This document shows positions 9,427-18,924 of a stretch of 64,000 nucleotides of DNA, piece by piece. How positions within the stretch are numbered: position 1 is the stretch's first letter; each line of letters begins with the position of its first letter. The position numbers and the translations under genes are program-made. Under the pieces are notes generated by a model, which saw only the letters and a list, made by a program, of their open reading frames with translations, searched no databases and was not told where the DNA came from. The DNA is from Paenibacillus sp. CC-CFT747. GTDB lineage: Bacteria; Bacillota; Bacilli; Paenibacillales; NBRC-103111. Location: the NCBI GenBank assembly GCA_030323305.1, contig CP106741.1, forward strand, positions 5,627,501 through 5,691,500. The letters are read 5' to 3'.

Positions 9427-10304
9427 AGCCGGTCACCGTCCTTGTCATAGCGGAAGAAGCCTTCTCCCGATTTTACCCCAAGCTGGCCCGCCCGGATCAT
9501 TTTCTTGAGCAGATAGGAAGGACGGTATTTCAAATCGCCGTATTCGCGGAACATGCGCTCCAAGGCGGCATAAACCGAATCAATTCCGAAGCGGTCCGCC
9601 ATCTCCAGTGGCCCATAGCGGAAATCGTAGCCCATCCGCATGGCCGAATCGATATCCTCCGCCGTCGCCACCCCTTCAGTCAGCGTGGTGACCGCTTCGT
9701 TAATCAGCGTACAGATCAGCCGGGTGGTCACGAGTCCCGGAGACTCGTAAACCTGAATGCCTTTTTGCTCGATGACCTTCTCGGCAAAATATTTGGTGTT
9801 CTGGAACGTTTCCTCGGAGGTTTTGATACCGCGGATAATTTCCACCAGGTCGATCTTTTTCGAGACGGGAACGAGGAAGTGAAGCCCGATCACCCTCTCG
9901 GGGGAATCGCATACACTCGCCAGTTCCGTCACGCTTAAGGTTGAAGTGGTGCTGGCAAGAATGACCTCCGGTCCGCAAATCCGGTCCAACCGCCGGAAAA
10001 TGTCCTTCTTCGCTTCCAGCTCCTCGCTTATGGACTCGATCACCAGGCCGCAGTCCGCCATTTCTTCCATCGTGACCGTTTTATGAATACGGGAAAGAAT
10101 GAGTTTCTTCTCCGTCCGGGTAATGCCCCACCGTTCAATTTGCTTATCGAGGCTAACTTCAATGGCGTTCAAAGAAGCCTCGAGCCTTTCCGGATTCTGA
10201 TCCAGCAGAAGCACATCCAGCCCTTTTTCCGAAAGCATCTCGGCGATCCCCTGGCCCACATTCCCGACACCGATCACGCCAATTTTGGAGTATTTCACAG
10301 CCAT
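9423..10304 (-). CDS. 3-hydroxyacyl-CoA (3-hydroxybutyryl-CoA) dehydrogenase family protein
   Basis: NAD-dependent oxidoreductase. The N-terminal Rossmann motif is IGVIGVGNVGQGIAEM. The catalytic region is VIGLHFLVPVSKKIDLVEIIRG; the usual HFFNP is here HFLVP. The C-terminal helical domain contains SPGLVTTRLICTLINEAV and MGYDFRYGPLEMADRFGID. 293 aa, typical of Hbd. It is coupled to acetate kinase, which suggests a role in short-chain acyl-CoA/acetate metabolism, though the substrate cannot be fixed from sequence. GTG at 10298 is an alternative start. Confidence 0.88.
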   Translation of the reverse strand: MAVKYSKIGVIGVGNVGQGIAEMLSEKGLDVLLLDQNPERLEASLNAIEVSLDKQIERWGITRTEKKLILSRIHKTVTMEEMADCGLVIESISEELEAKKDIFRRLDRICGPEVILASTTSTLSVTELASVCDSPERVIGLHFLVPVSKKIDLVEIIRGIKTSEETFQNTKYFAEKVIEQKGIQVYESPGLVTTRLICTLINEAVTTLTEGVATAEDIDSAMRMGYDFRYGPLEMADRFGIDSVYAALERMFREYGDLKYRPSYLLKKMIRAGQLGVKSGEGFFRYDKDGDRL

Positions 10305-10457
10305 CCCCCATTTCTTAAGCCTGTACTCTATTAACCAGAACAGCCAACCAAATCATACACCGTTTGGCCGGGATTTTCATCTGTGACACAAAAACTCCAA
10401 AACCGGGGGGAAACGTATCGATCCGAACGCCCATGGCCATTCACGAGGAAATTGACA

Positions 10458-10487
10458 TAAAAAAAGCATCCATAGTTTATGGATGCT
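10458..10487 (-). terminator. Terminator of the FtsH-like protease gene
   Basis: A 9-bp perfect stem (GCATCCATA at 10466-10474 and TATGGATGC at 10478-10486) has a 3-base loop. On the minus strand it is followed by a run of T (plus-strand A at 10459-10465). The rest of 10305-10517 holds the upstream region of the dehydrogenase, and no other gene was seen. Confidence 0.8.
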
Positions 10488-10517
10488 TGGATGGAAATAT
10501 GAACCTTCGTTACCGTT

Positions 10518-12016
10518 TCATGCTGTCGATTTCTGGGTAATGGCTTTAAGCAAGTTGCGGAACTGCTCTCCCGAAAGAACTTCCTCTTTGATGAGGATGG
10601 CGAGCGATTGCTGGAACACCGCCCGGTGTCTTTCGAGAACTTCACGGGTCTGGGCGAATAATTGATCGAGGATTTTGCTATTTTCTTTCATCAGCTCTTC
10701 CTTGGTCACCATCTCCCGGTCAATGATCCCGAGGAAGTCAAACCCGAATCCATCATGGTCCTTACCATATGAAGCGCTTGTTCAAAGTCGTTGCGGGACC
10801 CCGTGCTGCGATTGCCATAGAAGATTTCTTCTGCCGCGGATCCGCCGAGGGCCACCATAATCCGGCCTTCGAGCTCCTGCTTGGTGTACAGGTACTGGTC
10901 TGCCGACGGATTGTGACGTACATACCCCAGGGCTTGTCCACGCGGACTTAGCGCAACCTGAGACACGGATCCTGGCTTAACCCTCTCCGCCATAATCGCA
11001 TGCCCCAGCTCATGAAGCGCCACGCGTTCTCTTTCTTCCTTGTTGCTCTCCCGGTCGGACTTCTCGCCCATGATCACCTTATCAATCGCTAGAGAGAGAT
11101 GCCGGTGCTCGATGAGATCGACGTTCTCGCGCATGGCGTAGACGGCTGCTTCGTTCATCAGGCTTTCCAGCTGGGCGCCGGAGAAATTAAACGATTCTTC
11201 CGCCACCTTCTCCAAATTCACGTTAACCGCAAGCGGCTTGTTCTTAGCATGAATATTAAGAATGTGCATGCGGCCCTTCTTGTCGGGAAGATCGACCGAA
11301 ATGTGCCTGTCAAAGCGGCCCGGACGAAGCAGGGCGCTGTCGAGCATTTCCTTGCGGTTGGTCGCGGCCATGATCAGAATACGAGGCGTATCCGTAGTGT
11401 GGATGCCGTCCATCTCGGTCAGCAGCTGGTTAAGCGTCTGATCGTATTCGCGGTGCTGCCCGCCTTCCCTTTTGCCGCCCACCACATCGATTTCATCAAT
11501 AAAGATAATAGCACTGTCTTTGTTTTCCTTCTGGGCGCGCGTTCGGGCATCCTTAAACAGGTCTCGGACCCGGCTCGCCCCTACCCCTACATACATCTCC
11601 ACAAATTCGCTACCGGAGGCGGATACAAACACGGAATTCGTATAATGAGCCGCAGCTTTCGCCATCAAGGTCTTCCCCGTTCCGGGAGGGCCCTCCAGCA
11701 GAATACCTTTCAGGGGACGAATGCCGAACTTTTTGATTTCCTCATGCTTGATCAGAAAATCGAGAGCTTCCTTCAATTCATTCTTGGCGCGGTCCTGTCC
11801 CCCAATATCTTCAAAGGTCAGATAGGAAGGGGTGCGGGTCTTGGTCTTGCGTTCGACGGAGGCGGTAATGGCGCCCTTCGGCTTGCCAAGGAAAAAGAAT
11901 GCCGCCACGATAGCCATAATCATCAGAACAGGCACCACGTTCACGCCGACAAAAGCCAAAAAGATCAAAACGACCGGTGCGACGCCAATCAGTGTCTCTT
12001 TAAAGTATTTAGGCAT
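10518..12016 (-). CDS. FtsH-like membrane AAA protease lacking the extracytoplasmic domain (one frameshift)
   Basis: Two adjacent hydrophobic segments (about residues 8-24 and 27-43) lead straight into an FtsH-type AAA module: Walker A GPPGTGKT, pore loop MYVGVGA, Walker B IIFIDEID, and second region of homology [21 protein letters not shown] peptidase M41 domain follows, with HELGH and a distal GSRNDFEQ aspartate. Canonical FtsH has a folded domain between its two membrane helices and this protein has none. A base missing from CCC at 10743-10745 splits off the last 65 residues; corrected length is about 499 aa. The start overlaps the upstream membrane-protein gene by 8 bases. Confidence 0.87.
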
Positions 12017-12542
12017 TCGGCCACACTCCCATCGAGGCAGGTACTCTTGGCAGGATAATATATTTATTTTTACCGCCTTCGCTTAAGCGGATGTAGACGT
12101 TCTTATCATCCATCTCCGTGGCGGCTTTCAGGCCGGACACATCGGCGGATTTGGACTCTAGAATTTTGGGAATATCGGCATAATGCTTTGTCTCCATCGC
12201 TTGCGCTACATCAAACAAGGCGTTCGACCACCACTTCTCGATCTCCGGGGAGGAGTCGCTTTCGAGCTCCAGTTTGACCTTGCGGGAGCCGATAATCGAA
12301 GCTCCATCGGTGGTAATTTGCCGGTATATTTCCCGTAAGCTCGCATCCTGAGACAATTTCAAGTGAACCGTTACGGAATCTTTGCTAAAATCGGACTTAA
12401 CCTGCTCCACGCCCTGGGCGCGGTTGACGATCTGGGCAAGCGGGTTTTCCATGGCATAACTTCTGTAGACAAACCAGCCGCCAAACAGAATCACAGTGGA
12501 AGTTAACACAGCTACCAACATCGGCAATATTCGTAACTTCAT
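12009..12542 (-). CDS. Single-pass membrane protein coupled to the FtsH-like protease
   Basis: No family recognised. 177 aa from ATG 12542 behind AAAGG. Residues 5-26 form one transmembrane segment. The rest (about 150 residues, mixed alpha/beta, acidic) should be extracytoplasmic by the positive-inside rule, since KLR precedes the helix. The stop codon lies inside the start region of the FtsH-like gene (8-base overlap), so the two are translated together. I infer a partner or adaptor that supplies the extracytoplasmic part missing from the protease. This is untested. Confidence 0.7.
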   Translation of the reverse strand: MKLRILPMLVAVLTSTVILFGGWFVYRSYAMENPLAQIVNRAQGVEQVKSDFSKDSVTVHLKLSQDASLREIYRQITTDGASIIGSRKVKLELESDSSPEIEKWWSNALFDVAQAMETKHYADIPKILESKSADVSGLKAATEMDDKNVYIRLSEGGKNKYIILPRVPASMGVWPNA

Positions 12543-12580
12543 TATCGTCCGCCTTTCTATCCAAAAAATGATATACATGT

Positions 12581-12589
12581 AGTATAGCA
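12581..12589 (-). promoter_or_regulatory. Extended -10 promoter candidate for the membrane protein/FtsH-like pair
   Basis: On the minus strand TGCTATACT matches an extended -10 element (TGn plus TATACT), about 40 bases upstream of the ATG at 12542 and downstream of the ypmB terminator. No good -35 is seen, as is allowed for extended -10 promoters. Confidence 0.4.
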
Positions 12590-12631
12590 TAAATGATAGC
12601 AAATTGCTTGACTGATTTGTGAATTTGCAGG

Positions 12632-12658
12632 AAAACCCCGGAAGATTCCGGGGTTTTT
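12632..12658. terminator. Terminator after ypmB
   Basis: A 12-bp perfect inverted repeat (AAAACCCCGGAA at 12632-12643 with TTCCGGGGTTTT) has T-tracts on both strands. It separates ypmB from the next operon. Confidence 0.85.
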
Positions 12659-12665
12659 GGCTGAT

Positions 12666-13157
12666 TTATTGCAGACTTAGCGTCCAGGTGTCTAGTAAAC
12701 TTCCATCCTTAAACTGGTAGTAATCGTAATAGAGCCGCTTCTTTCCGTCTTTCTCGGCCTTATAAAACACCTGCCAGCAGTACGTGTTCTCCAGTTTTCC
12801 GGGCGTGATCCGCATAATTTCGGCCTCCGGCTTGGCTTGAAGAACCTTCTGTCTGGCCGCTTCCCGTGCCATCCCGTTGTCCGCCAGCTCCGAGTGAACC
12901 TCGGTCTCGCTTACCCAGACGATGAGCTTCTTTCCTTCCGCGTTATCCCCGCTCACGATCATGTACGGGCGGTCCCCCACAAAAGGCTCTACCTTATCGG
13001 TAGTAACCAAGCCCGCCTTCTCCTTCGCCTTCTGGATCGCGGTATCCTCTTCCTTCCACGTATCCGTTTGGATTATCGTGTAGAAACGGTAACCGGCGAT
13101 CCCCAGCAGCAGGACCAACAGGGACAGGGCAGCCGCCATTCTCCATTTCCTCCGCAC
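12666..13157 (-). CDS. ypmB: YpmB-like membrane-anchored protein (DUF5590 type)
   Basis: 163 aa with an N-terminal membrane anchor (about residues 8-26). An extracytoplasmic domain rich in charged residues contains two copies of a PepSY-like fold pattern, with an end VFYKAEKDGKKRLYYDYYQFKDGSLLDTWT. Position near asnS/dnaD and size match B. subtilis ypmB. The start is GTG at 13157 after CGGAGGTGA. Its function is unknown. Confidence 0.75.
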   Translation of the reverse strand: MRRKWRMAAALSLLVLLLGIAGYRFYTIIQTDTWKEEDTAIQKAKEKAGLVTTDKVEPFVGDRPYMIVSGDNAEGKKLIVWVSETEVHSELADNGMAREAARQKVLQAKPEAEIMRITPGKLENTYCWQVFYKAEKDGKKRLYYDYYQFKDGSLLDTWTLSLQ

Positions 13158-13196
13158 GATTCACCTCCGTCAGGCTGCTATTCCACTTTTCTAATC

Positions 13197-14494
13197 TTAA
13201 CCTTCCATTAACCGGCTGTACCGGCTCTTGAACTCGGCTTTGATTTTTTCTTCATCCAGCGTCAGGCACTTCCTTTGCGTACCAGCTGCTTTCCATCCAC
13301 CCATACGTCGGTTACATCCTTGGCGGAAGCCGAGTAAATCACATGGGACAAATAATTGGAGGCTGGCAGGAAATGCGGCTGATCCACATCTAGAGCAATA
13401 AAATCGGCCTTCATGCCTGCGGCCAAACTCCCCACCTTCTGGAGCCAAATCGATTCGGCCCCCATGGCGGTGCCGAGCTCGCAGGGCAACCGCAGCAGGT
13501 ACCGCCGTCGGATCGCCGGAAATGCCTTTATGGATTAGGGCGGCCAGGCGCATCTCTTCAAACATATCGAGGTTGTTGTTGCTCGCCGCTCCGTCCGTGC
13601 CGAGGAGACTTTAACCCCGCGGGCCAGCAGATCGGGAACGCGGGCCACCCCGCTTGCCAGCTTCAGATTGCTTCCGGGATTGTGGGAAACCCGGACGTCG
13701 TACTTTGCCAGCACCCCAATTTCTTCATCGTTCAGATGAACGCCGTGGGCCACCAGACAGGGACGCGAGAACACTCCAAGCTTCTCCAGATGAGCGACGG
13801 GACGACGCCCGTATTCGCTCTCGTTCTCTGCCACTTCCCGCACCGTTTCGGACATATGGGTATGAAGCGGCAGATCCAGCTCGTGCGCGGCGTCGACAAT
13901 CTTCTCTATATAGTCAGGCGGACAGGTGTAGGGAGCATGGGGGGCCATCATCGTGGTAATCCGTCCCTCCGCCTTGCCATGCCAATCCCGTGCGAACTGC
14001 TTCGCTTCGGCTAGCTTGGCCTGCTGAACCTCAGGAGGGCATAATCCGATCACTCCCCGTGTCAGGACGCCTCTCATTCCGGAAAGCTCCACCGCCTGGG
14101 CCACTTCGTTCATGTGGTCGTACATATCAACGAAGGAGGTAGTTCCGCCCTTTACCATCTCCATTTGGGATAGAAGGGTTCCCCATTTGACGTCCTCGGA
14201 AGTAAACCGCGCTTCGTTCGGCCACATTTTTTCCTGCAGCCAAACCTGCAGCGCTAGATCGTCTCCCACGCCCCTCAACAAAGACATCGCCGCATGGCCG
14301 TGCGTATTTACCAGCCCCGGCATGTAGAGTCGGTTGCGTCCGTCCACTATTTCCCCGTAATCGGCTCCCTCCGCCGGGGCATCCTTACCTATGTAGGAGA
14401 TGGTGTCCCCATCTATTTCCATGTAACCCTCGATTAACGGACAAGTTTCATCCGCTGTCAGGAACAGGCCGTTTTTGACCAAAGTTTTGCTCAC
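13197..14494 (-). CDS. mtaD: Amidohydrolase, MTA/SAH deaminase type (several frame breaks)
   Basis: Zinc amidohydrolase that deaminates S-adenosylhomocysteine and/or methylthioadenosine. Visible motifs: [13 protein letters not shown] (metal-binding HxH), [39 protein letters not shown]. After a lost base at 13604-13605, [18 protein letters not shown] follows. A second break near 13478-13486 does not fit a single missing base (it fits an extra base, or a deletion of 2, 5, 8 or 11). A third at 13272-13273 precedes the C-terminal [14 protein letters not shown]. The start is GTG at 14494 behind GGAAAGGAAAG. Errors are likely, but this gene could be truly damaged. Confidence 0.78.
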
Positions 14495-14592
14495 TTGCAC
14501 CTTTCCTTTCCGTTCTGGATTCCAGCACTTTTTTAATGTACCTCTTCACCTTCGCAAAATCAAGAAAAGATCCCCTATCCGGCACCCGAACA

Positions 14593-14622
14593 TTGCAATC
14601 GGAACGACATGTATGCTATTTT
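14593..14622 (+). promoter_or_regulatory. Candidate promoter for the DUF47 gene
   Basis: TTGCAA (14593-14598) and TATTTT (14617-14622) with an 18-base spacer lie about 50 bases upstream of the ATG at 14675 in the divergent intergenic region. The match to sigma-A consensus is moderate. Confidence 0.35.
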
Positions 14623-14674
14623 AAAATTTATGAACAAACTAATCGGCAGGACCATAATTAGGGGGTAACTTGGA

Positions 14675-15295
14675 ATGTTTACAAGCAAAAAGGGAGAAAC
14701 CGACTTCTTCATGCTGCTGATCGATGCAGCCCAAAATACATTGGAAGCCGCCCATCTGTTCCGTCAAGCCATGAACGGCGACAAGCCGCCTGCAACGTAC
14801 TACGACAAGCTTAAGGATCTGGAGCACAAGGGAGACGCCATTACCCACCAGATATACAAAGGCTTAAACAAAGTGTTCATTACCCCCATTGACCGCGAGG
14901 ACATTATGGAATTGGCCATGACCATGGATGACGTGCTGGATGGCATCGAGGCCACCATCGCTCGGTTCGACTACCTGAACATCGAGCAGTCGGACTCCTA
15001 CATGAAGGAGTTCTCGGCCATTATCGTCTCGTCCTGTCAGCATATTCTGGACGCCTTTAAGCTCCTCTCCAAGAAGAAATATATGCAGATTACGGAGCAT
15101 ACCCTGCAGATCAACTCGCTCGAGAATGAAGCGGACAAGCTGATGCGTGAAGGCATCCGGGCCATTTTCACCGCCCAGAAGGATCCCTATACCGACTTTA
15201 AGATCAAGGAAACCTACGAACGACTGGAAGACACAACCGACGCCTGTGAGGACGTCGCCAATATTCTGGAAAGCATCGTTCTTCGCTACGCCTAA
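14675..15295 (+). CDS. DUF47 / PhoU-like phosphate transport regulator
   Basis: 206 aa, mostly helical, of the TIGR00153/UPF0111 family. It shows the PhoU-like repeats with metal-ligand patterns EHKGDAITHQIYKGLNKVFITPIDREDI, DDVLDGIEA and ENEADKLMREG. Relatives are usually encoded next to a Pit inorganic phosphate transporter and modulate it. Here the gene stands alone between a convergent rex and a divergent mtaD, with its own terminator. GGGGG precedes the ATG. The transporter partner must be elsewhere. Confidence 0.88.
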   Translation: MFTSKKGETDFFMLLIDAAQNTLEAAHLFRQAMNGDKPPATYYDKLKDLEHKGDAITHQIYKGLNKVFITPIDREDIMELAMTMDDVLDGIEATIARFDYLNIEQSDSYMKEFSAIIVSSCQHILDAFKLLSKKKYMQITEHTLQINSLENEADKLMREGIRAIFTAQKDPYTDFKIKETYERLEDTTDACEDVANILESIVLRYA

Positions 15296-15317
15296 CCTTT
15301 GAAGCCCCTTACTATAG

Positions 15318-15356
15318 AAAACGGAGCCCGGGTAACCGGTGCTCCGTTTATTTTTT
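15318..15356 (+). terminator. Terminator after the DUF47 gene
   Basis: The stem AAACGGAGC/GCTCCGTTT with an inner CCGG/CCGG extension is followed by ATTTTTT. It sits between convergent DUF47 (+) and rex (-). Confidence 0.8.
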
Positions 15357-15371
15357 GGCCGATAAACCGGC

Positions 15372-15992
15372 TTAATCCAAATAGTAAGCCAAGCTCTGCA
15401 GCTCGGTGGTAAAATCAGCGTAATGCACCCGGATTTCGGCCGGCACCCGAATAATGATGGGCGCAAAGTTAAGGATAGCCTCCACTCCGGATTTCACAAA
15501 ATCATCCGCCACCTTCTGGGCTTCCGACGCCGGCACGGTGATGATGCCAATCCGAACTTTGTTAGCCTGAATCGTTTCCACAAGCTCGGACATCGGCTTT
15601 ACCGTCAGGTTGTTGATTTGCTGTCCGATTTTGTCGGGCATGGAGTCAAACACGGCGACGATCTTCATGTTGTCCTTCAGATAGGCGTTATAGTTGCTCA
15701 AGGCCCGGCCCAGATTACCGGCTCCGACCAAGGCAACGTTAATATACTGATCCAGCTTAAGAATCTGCCGGATTTTCTCAATCAGGTATCCGACGTCGTA
15801 CCCGATGCCCTTCTTCCCAAACTCTCCGAAATAAGCAAGGTCCTTTCGGATTTGGGCCGGATTCAGTTCCAGCTTATGCCCTAAATCCTGGGAGGAAACC
15901 GTCTGGACATCCTTCATCCTCAACTCATTTAAGTAACGCAAATATATGGGAAGCCGCCTGACGACGGCCTCGGATATTTTCATGGTTTTCAT
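15372..15992 (-). CDS. rex: Redox-sensing transcriptional repressor Rex
   Basis: Senses the NADH/NAD ratio and represses fermentative and respiratory genes. The N-terminal winged helix is KISEAVVRRLPIYLRYLNEL, followed by SSQDLGHKLELNPAQIRKDLAYFGEFGKKGIGY. The Rossmann domain has VALVGAGNLGRAL. The C-terminal helix FTTELQSLAYYLD is typical of domain-swapped dimers. The ATG at 15992 overlaps the dinG TGA. 206 aa. Confidence 0.95.
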   Translation of the reverse strand: MKTMKISEAVVRRLPIYLRYLNELRMKDVQTVSSQDLGHKLELNPAQIRKDLAYFGEFGKKGIGYDVGYLIEKIRQILKLDQYINVALVGAGNLGRALSNYNAYLKDNMKIVAVFDSMPDKIGQQINNLTVKPMSELVETIQANKVRIGIITVPASEAQKVADDFVKSGVEAILNFAPIIIRVPAEIRVHYADFTTELQSLAYYLD

Positions 15993-18852
15993 ACCGGCTC
16001 CCCCTCCATCCATTCCTTGATCCGCGGCGCCATTTGGGCAGAGGTCATGCTCTCAATCTTGGGTCCGGGCAGCGAATAAAGAAAGTATTTGCCATACTGG
16101 GTGTCGATCACCCGGGTATCATATAAAATAACGATTCCTTTATCCTGAGCCGTTCGCACCAACCGACCGAACCCCTGCTTGAACCGGATGACGGCTTGAG
16201 GAACCGACAGCTTCATGAACGGGTTCTGGTTGTTCTTCTTGATCTGGTCGCATTTTGCTTCCACGACCGGATGAGTAGGAGGCTGAAACGGCAGGCGAAC
16301 GATCGCCAGGCACGTCAGGGCTTCTCCGGGAATATCAACGCCTTCCCAGAAGCTGCTTGTGCCGAGCAGGACACTCGGCCCCCGGTTTGAAAGAGCTTGG
16401 TCAGCTTGCTCCGGTTCCCGCTGTCAATGCCTTGACCCAGCACTTGGATCCCTTCGGGCAGCAGCCGCTCCCTCAGCTCCGCATGTACCTGTTTAAGCAT
16501 CCGGTAGGAGGTGAAGAGCACGAGCATGCGGCCTTGGGTAGTACGGGCGACATCGGCTAGCGATTGGACAAGCTTCTCAAGGAAAAGTCCTTCTCCTCCA
16601 GGCCCTTTTACCCCCGGGAAGTCCCGGGGAACGCAGACCAGAGCCTGCTTGCGGTAATTGAACGGAGAAGGAAGCAAGACCGTACGGAGCTTTTCCTTAG
16701 CTTTTTCCCCATTTAAGCCGAACTGATCGGCGGTATAGTCAAACTTCTTATCCACCGACAGGGTAGCGGAGGTCATTATCACGCTGTCCTTGGCCTCGAA
16801 GAAATGCTCCTGCAGCATACGGGACACGCTCACGGGGACGCTGACCAGCTGTAGCGATTTCATCTTGTAATAAGTGCCGGCTTCCATCCAGTAGACGTAG
16901 TCCGGATCCGACCGTTTCATAAAGAAACGGAGGGCGTCCCGATGGCGGTACAGCTCCTTCACTGTGCCCCCCAGGTCTGTAACGAGGCTCTGGGCATCCA
17001 CAACCTCCTGAACTTCTTTCACATCGGCCAGAAGTTTGTCCAATTGACGAAGAACCGAGCTGAGGGAGTCAAATAGGCTCTCTTCCATGGCGACCAGCGT
17101 GCCCCACTGGGAAGGAAGAGCCTCGTCCTTTACCCGGTAGACCAGCTGGCCCGCCTCTCCCGCCTGCCCGTCACTATTAGCGGCCAGCACGTCATAGAAT
17201 AACGAAGCAAGCTCCTCCCATTGCTCCTTAACCTCCATTAATTTCGGATAAAAGGAATCAATCGTTTCGCACCAGCGGGCCGCCGTTTCCTGGAACAAAT
17301 CGTCCGAACGGCTGATTTTGGCCCTCAGCATCGGAAGCTGGCCCATCTTGCTGTCTTTGAACAGCCAGGAGATAGTGTTCAGGATCGATAGGTATTGGAC
17401 GTCCAGCCCCAGATGCTTGCTCGCCACCTCTTCAAAATGATGGGCCTCGTCGATCACCAGGTGCTTGTAGGAAGGCAGCAGCCGGTTCTCCGCTTTGATA
17501 TCCGTGAAGAGCATGGAGTGATTGGTGATCACGACATCCGCGGTCTGGGCTTCATTGCGGGCGCGGTGATAGTAGCATTTCTTGAACCATGGGCAGCTCC
17601 GGTTGAGACAGGAGTCCGTGTCACTAGCCACCGTCCGCCAGAATTCGCCGCCCCTCGGTCCAAAGTGCAGTTCCTCCTCGTCCCCGCTTCCCGTCTCAGT
17701 CAGCCAGACAATCATCTGGGCCGCGGTGATCAGATCCTCGCGGCGGTTCTCATATTCGGCGTAGGTTACCTTCTGCTCGAACTTCCGGAGACACAGGTAG
17801 TGGCTCCTTCCTTTAAGCAGGGCGGCCCGGAACGGAACCGGAAAAATTTCATGGAGAAGAGGAAGATCCCTCTGCTTCAGCTGCTCCTGTAGATTGATGG
17901 TATGGGTACTGACGAGAACCTTCTTCTCGTTCTGAATGCCGTAATACAGGGCCGGCACCAAATAACCCAGGGATTTCCCGGTCCCTGTCCCCGCTTCAAT
18001 CATCAAATGCCGGTCTTCTTCGAAGGAAGAGGTAACCTCCTGGATCATCTGGTCCTGGGCTTTTCTCTCTTCGAACACCTCGAATTTCGTCGCGAGGGAG
18101 CTCTTGATTCTCTCGTAGAAGGGTTCAAACTCAACGGCCAGATGCTCTTTGACCTGTTCCTCGCTCCGTTCAAGCTCTTCCTCTCCCCAATCTTCCACAT
18201 TCAAAGCGAACTGGCGGAAGTATTTATAATGATCCGGGTCCAGGGTCACTGCCATTTCCTTGCGTTTCCCTTGCTCGGTCATAAACCAGGCCAGATCGGT
18301 CGTCTCGTCCTGAAAAAGAGCCGCCAGCCTCTGTACGGTAAGTAGCGGAAGCTCCTCAAACTTCTGGATGCAGCGAAGCCAAAGTTCCGCCGTGACTTCT
18401 GCGTCGGAATCGGCTTGATGCGGCCGCTCATGCGGGATCCCCAGCGCCTGGCACGCATTGGACAGCTGAAGGCTCGTGAGAGCGGGGAACAGCATGCGAA
18501 GCAGGTCGATGGTGTCCAGCACCATTCCGTTGAACGGAAAATACCCGCAGGCCTCCAAAGCACGTTGAAGAAACCCCAGGTCGAAGGAAACGTTATGTCC
18601 GACCAGAATGCTCCCTTTTAGAAGGTGCTGCATTTCCATGATGACGGTTTCGATTCCAGGCGCGTCTTGGACCTGCTCCTCGGTGATCCCGGTTAATGAG
18701 GTAATAAACGGAGGAATGGGAACGGTCGGCTTGACATAGGAGCTGTACCTTTCCGTTATCCGTTCGTCTTCTATAATAACGAGGCCAACCTGGATAATTT
18801 CGTCTGCAGGTTGGCCTCCGGTTGTTTCAAAATCAAGCACAGCAAATTTCAT
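15989..18852 (-). CDS. dinG: DinG-family helicase with N-terminal DEDDh exonuclease domain (frameshift at 16379-16383)
   Basis: Residues 1-170 are a DnaQ-like 3'-5' exonuclease (VLDFETTGG, VGHNVSFDLGFLQ, HQADSDAEVT). The rest is an XPD/DinG-type superfamily 2 helicase: Walker A EAGTGTGKSLGYLVP, DEAH as VIDEAHHFEE, motif VI QGFGRLVRT. Four cysteines (YLCLR, DSCLN, RSCPW, KKCYY) sit where the Fe-S domain lies in XPD/DinG. A G lost from a run at 16379-16383 breaks the frame; corrected, the protein reads FQTGGPSVLLGTSSFWEGVD and is 954 aa. It matches B. subtilis dinG by position. Confidence 0.93.
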
Positions 18853-18924
18853 TTTGGTTCCAACCAATCCCTTCCTAGAACTCCTGACCCTAAGGTAGCA
18901 TACCGCAGCGCGGCTGTCCACGAT

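Noticed and set aside
10370-10400. Rex operator upstream of the hydroxyacyl-CoA dehydrogenase (TTGTGTCACA)
   Set aside because: Only one half-site matches. The spacing to a second half-site does not fit the Rex consensus.
11099-12058. 319-codon plus-strand frame opposite the FtsH-like gene
   Set aside because: Antisense to Walker and HELGH motifs. No domain pattern of its own.
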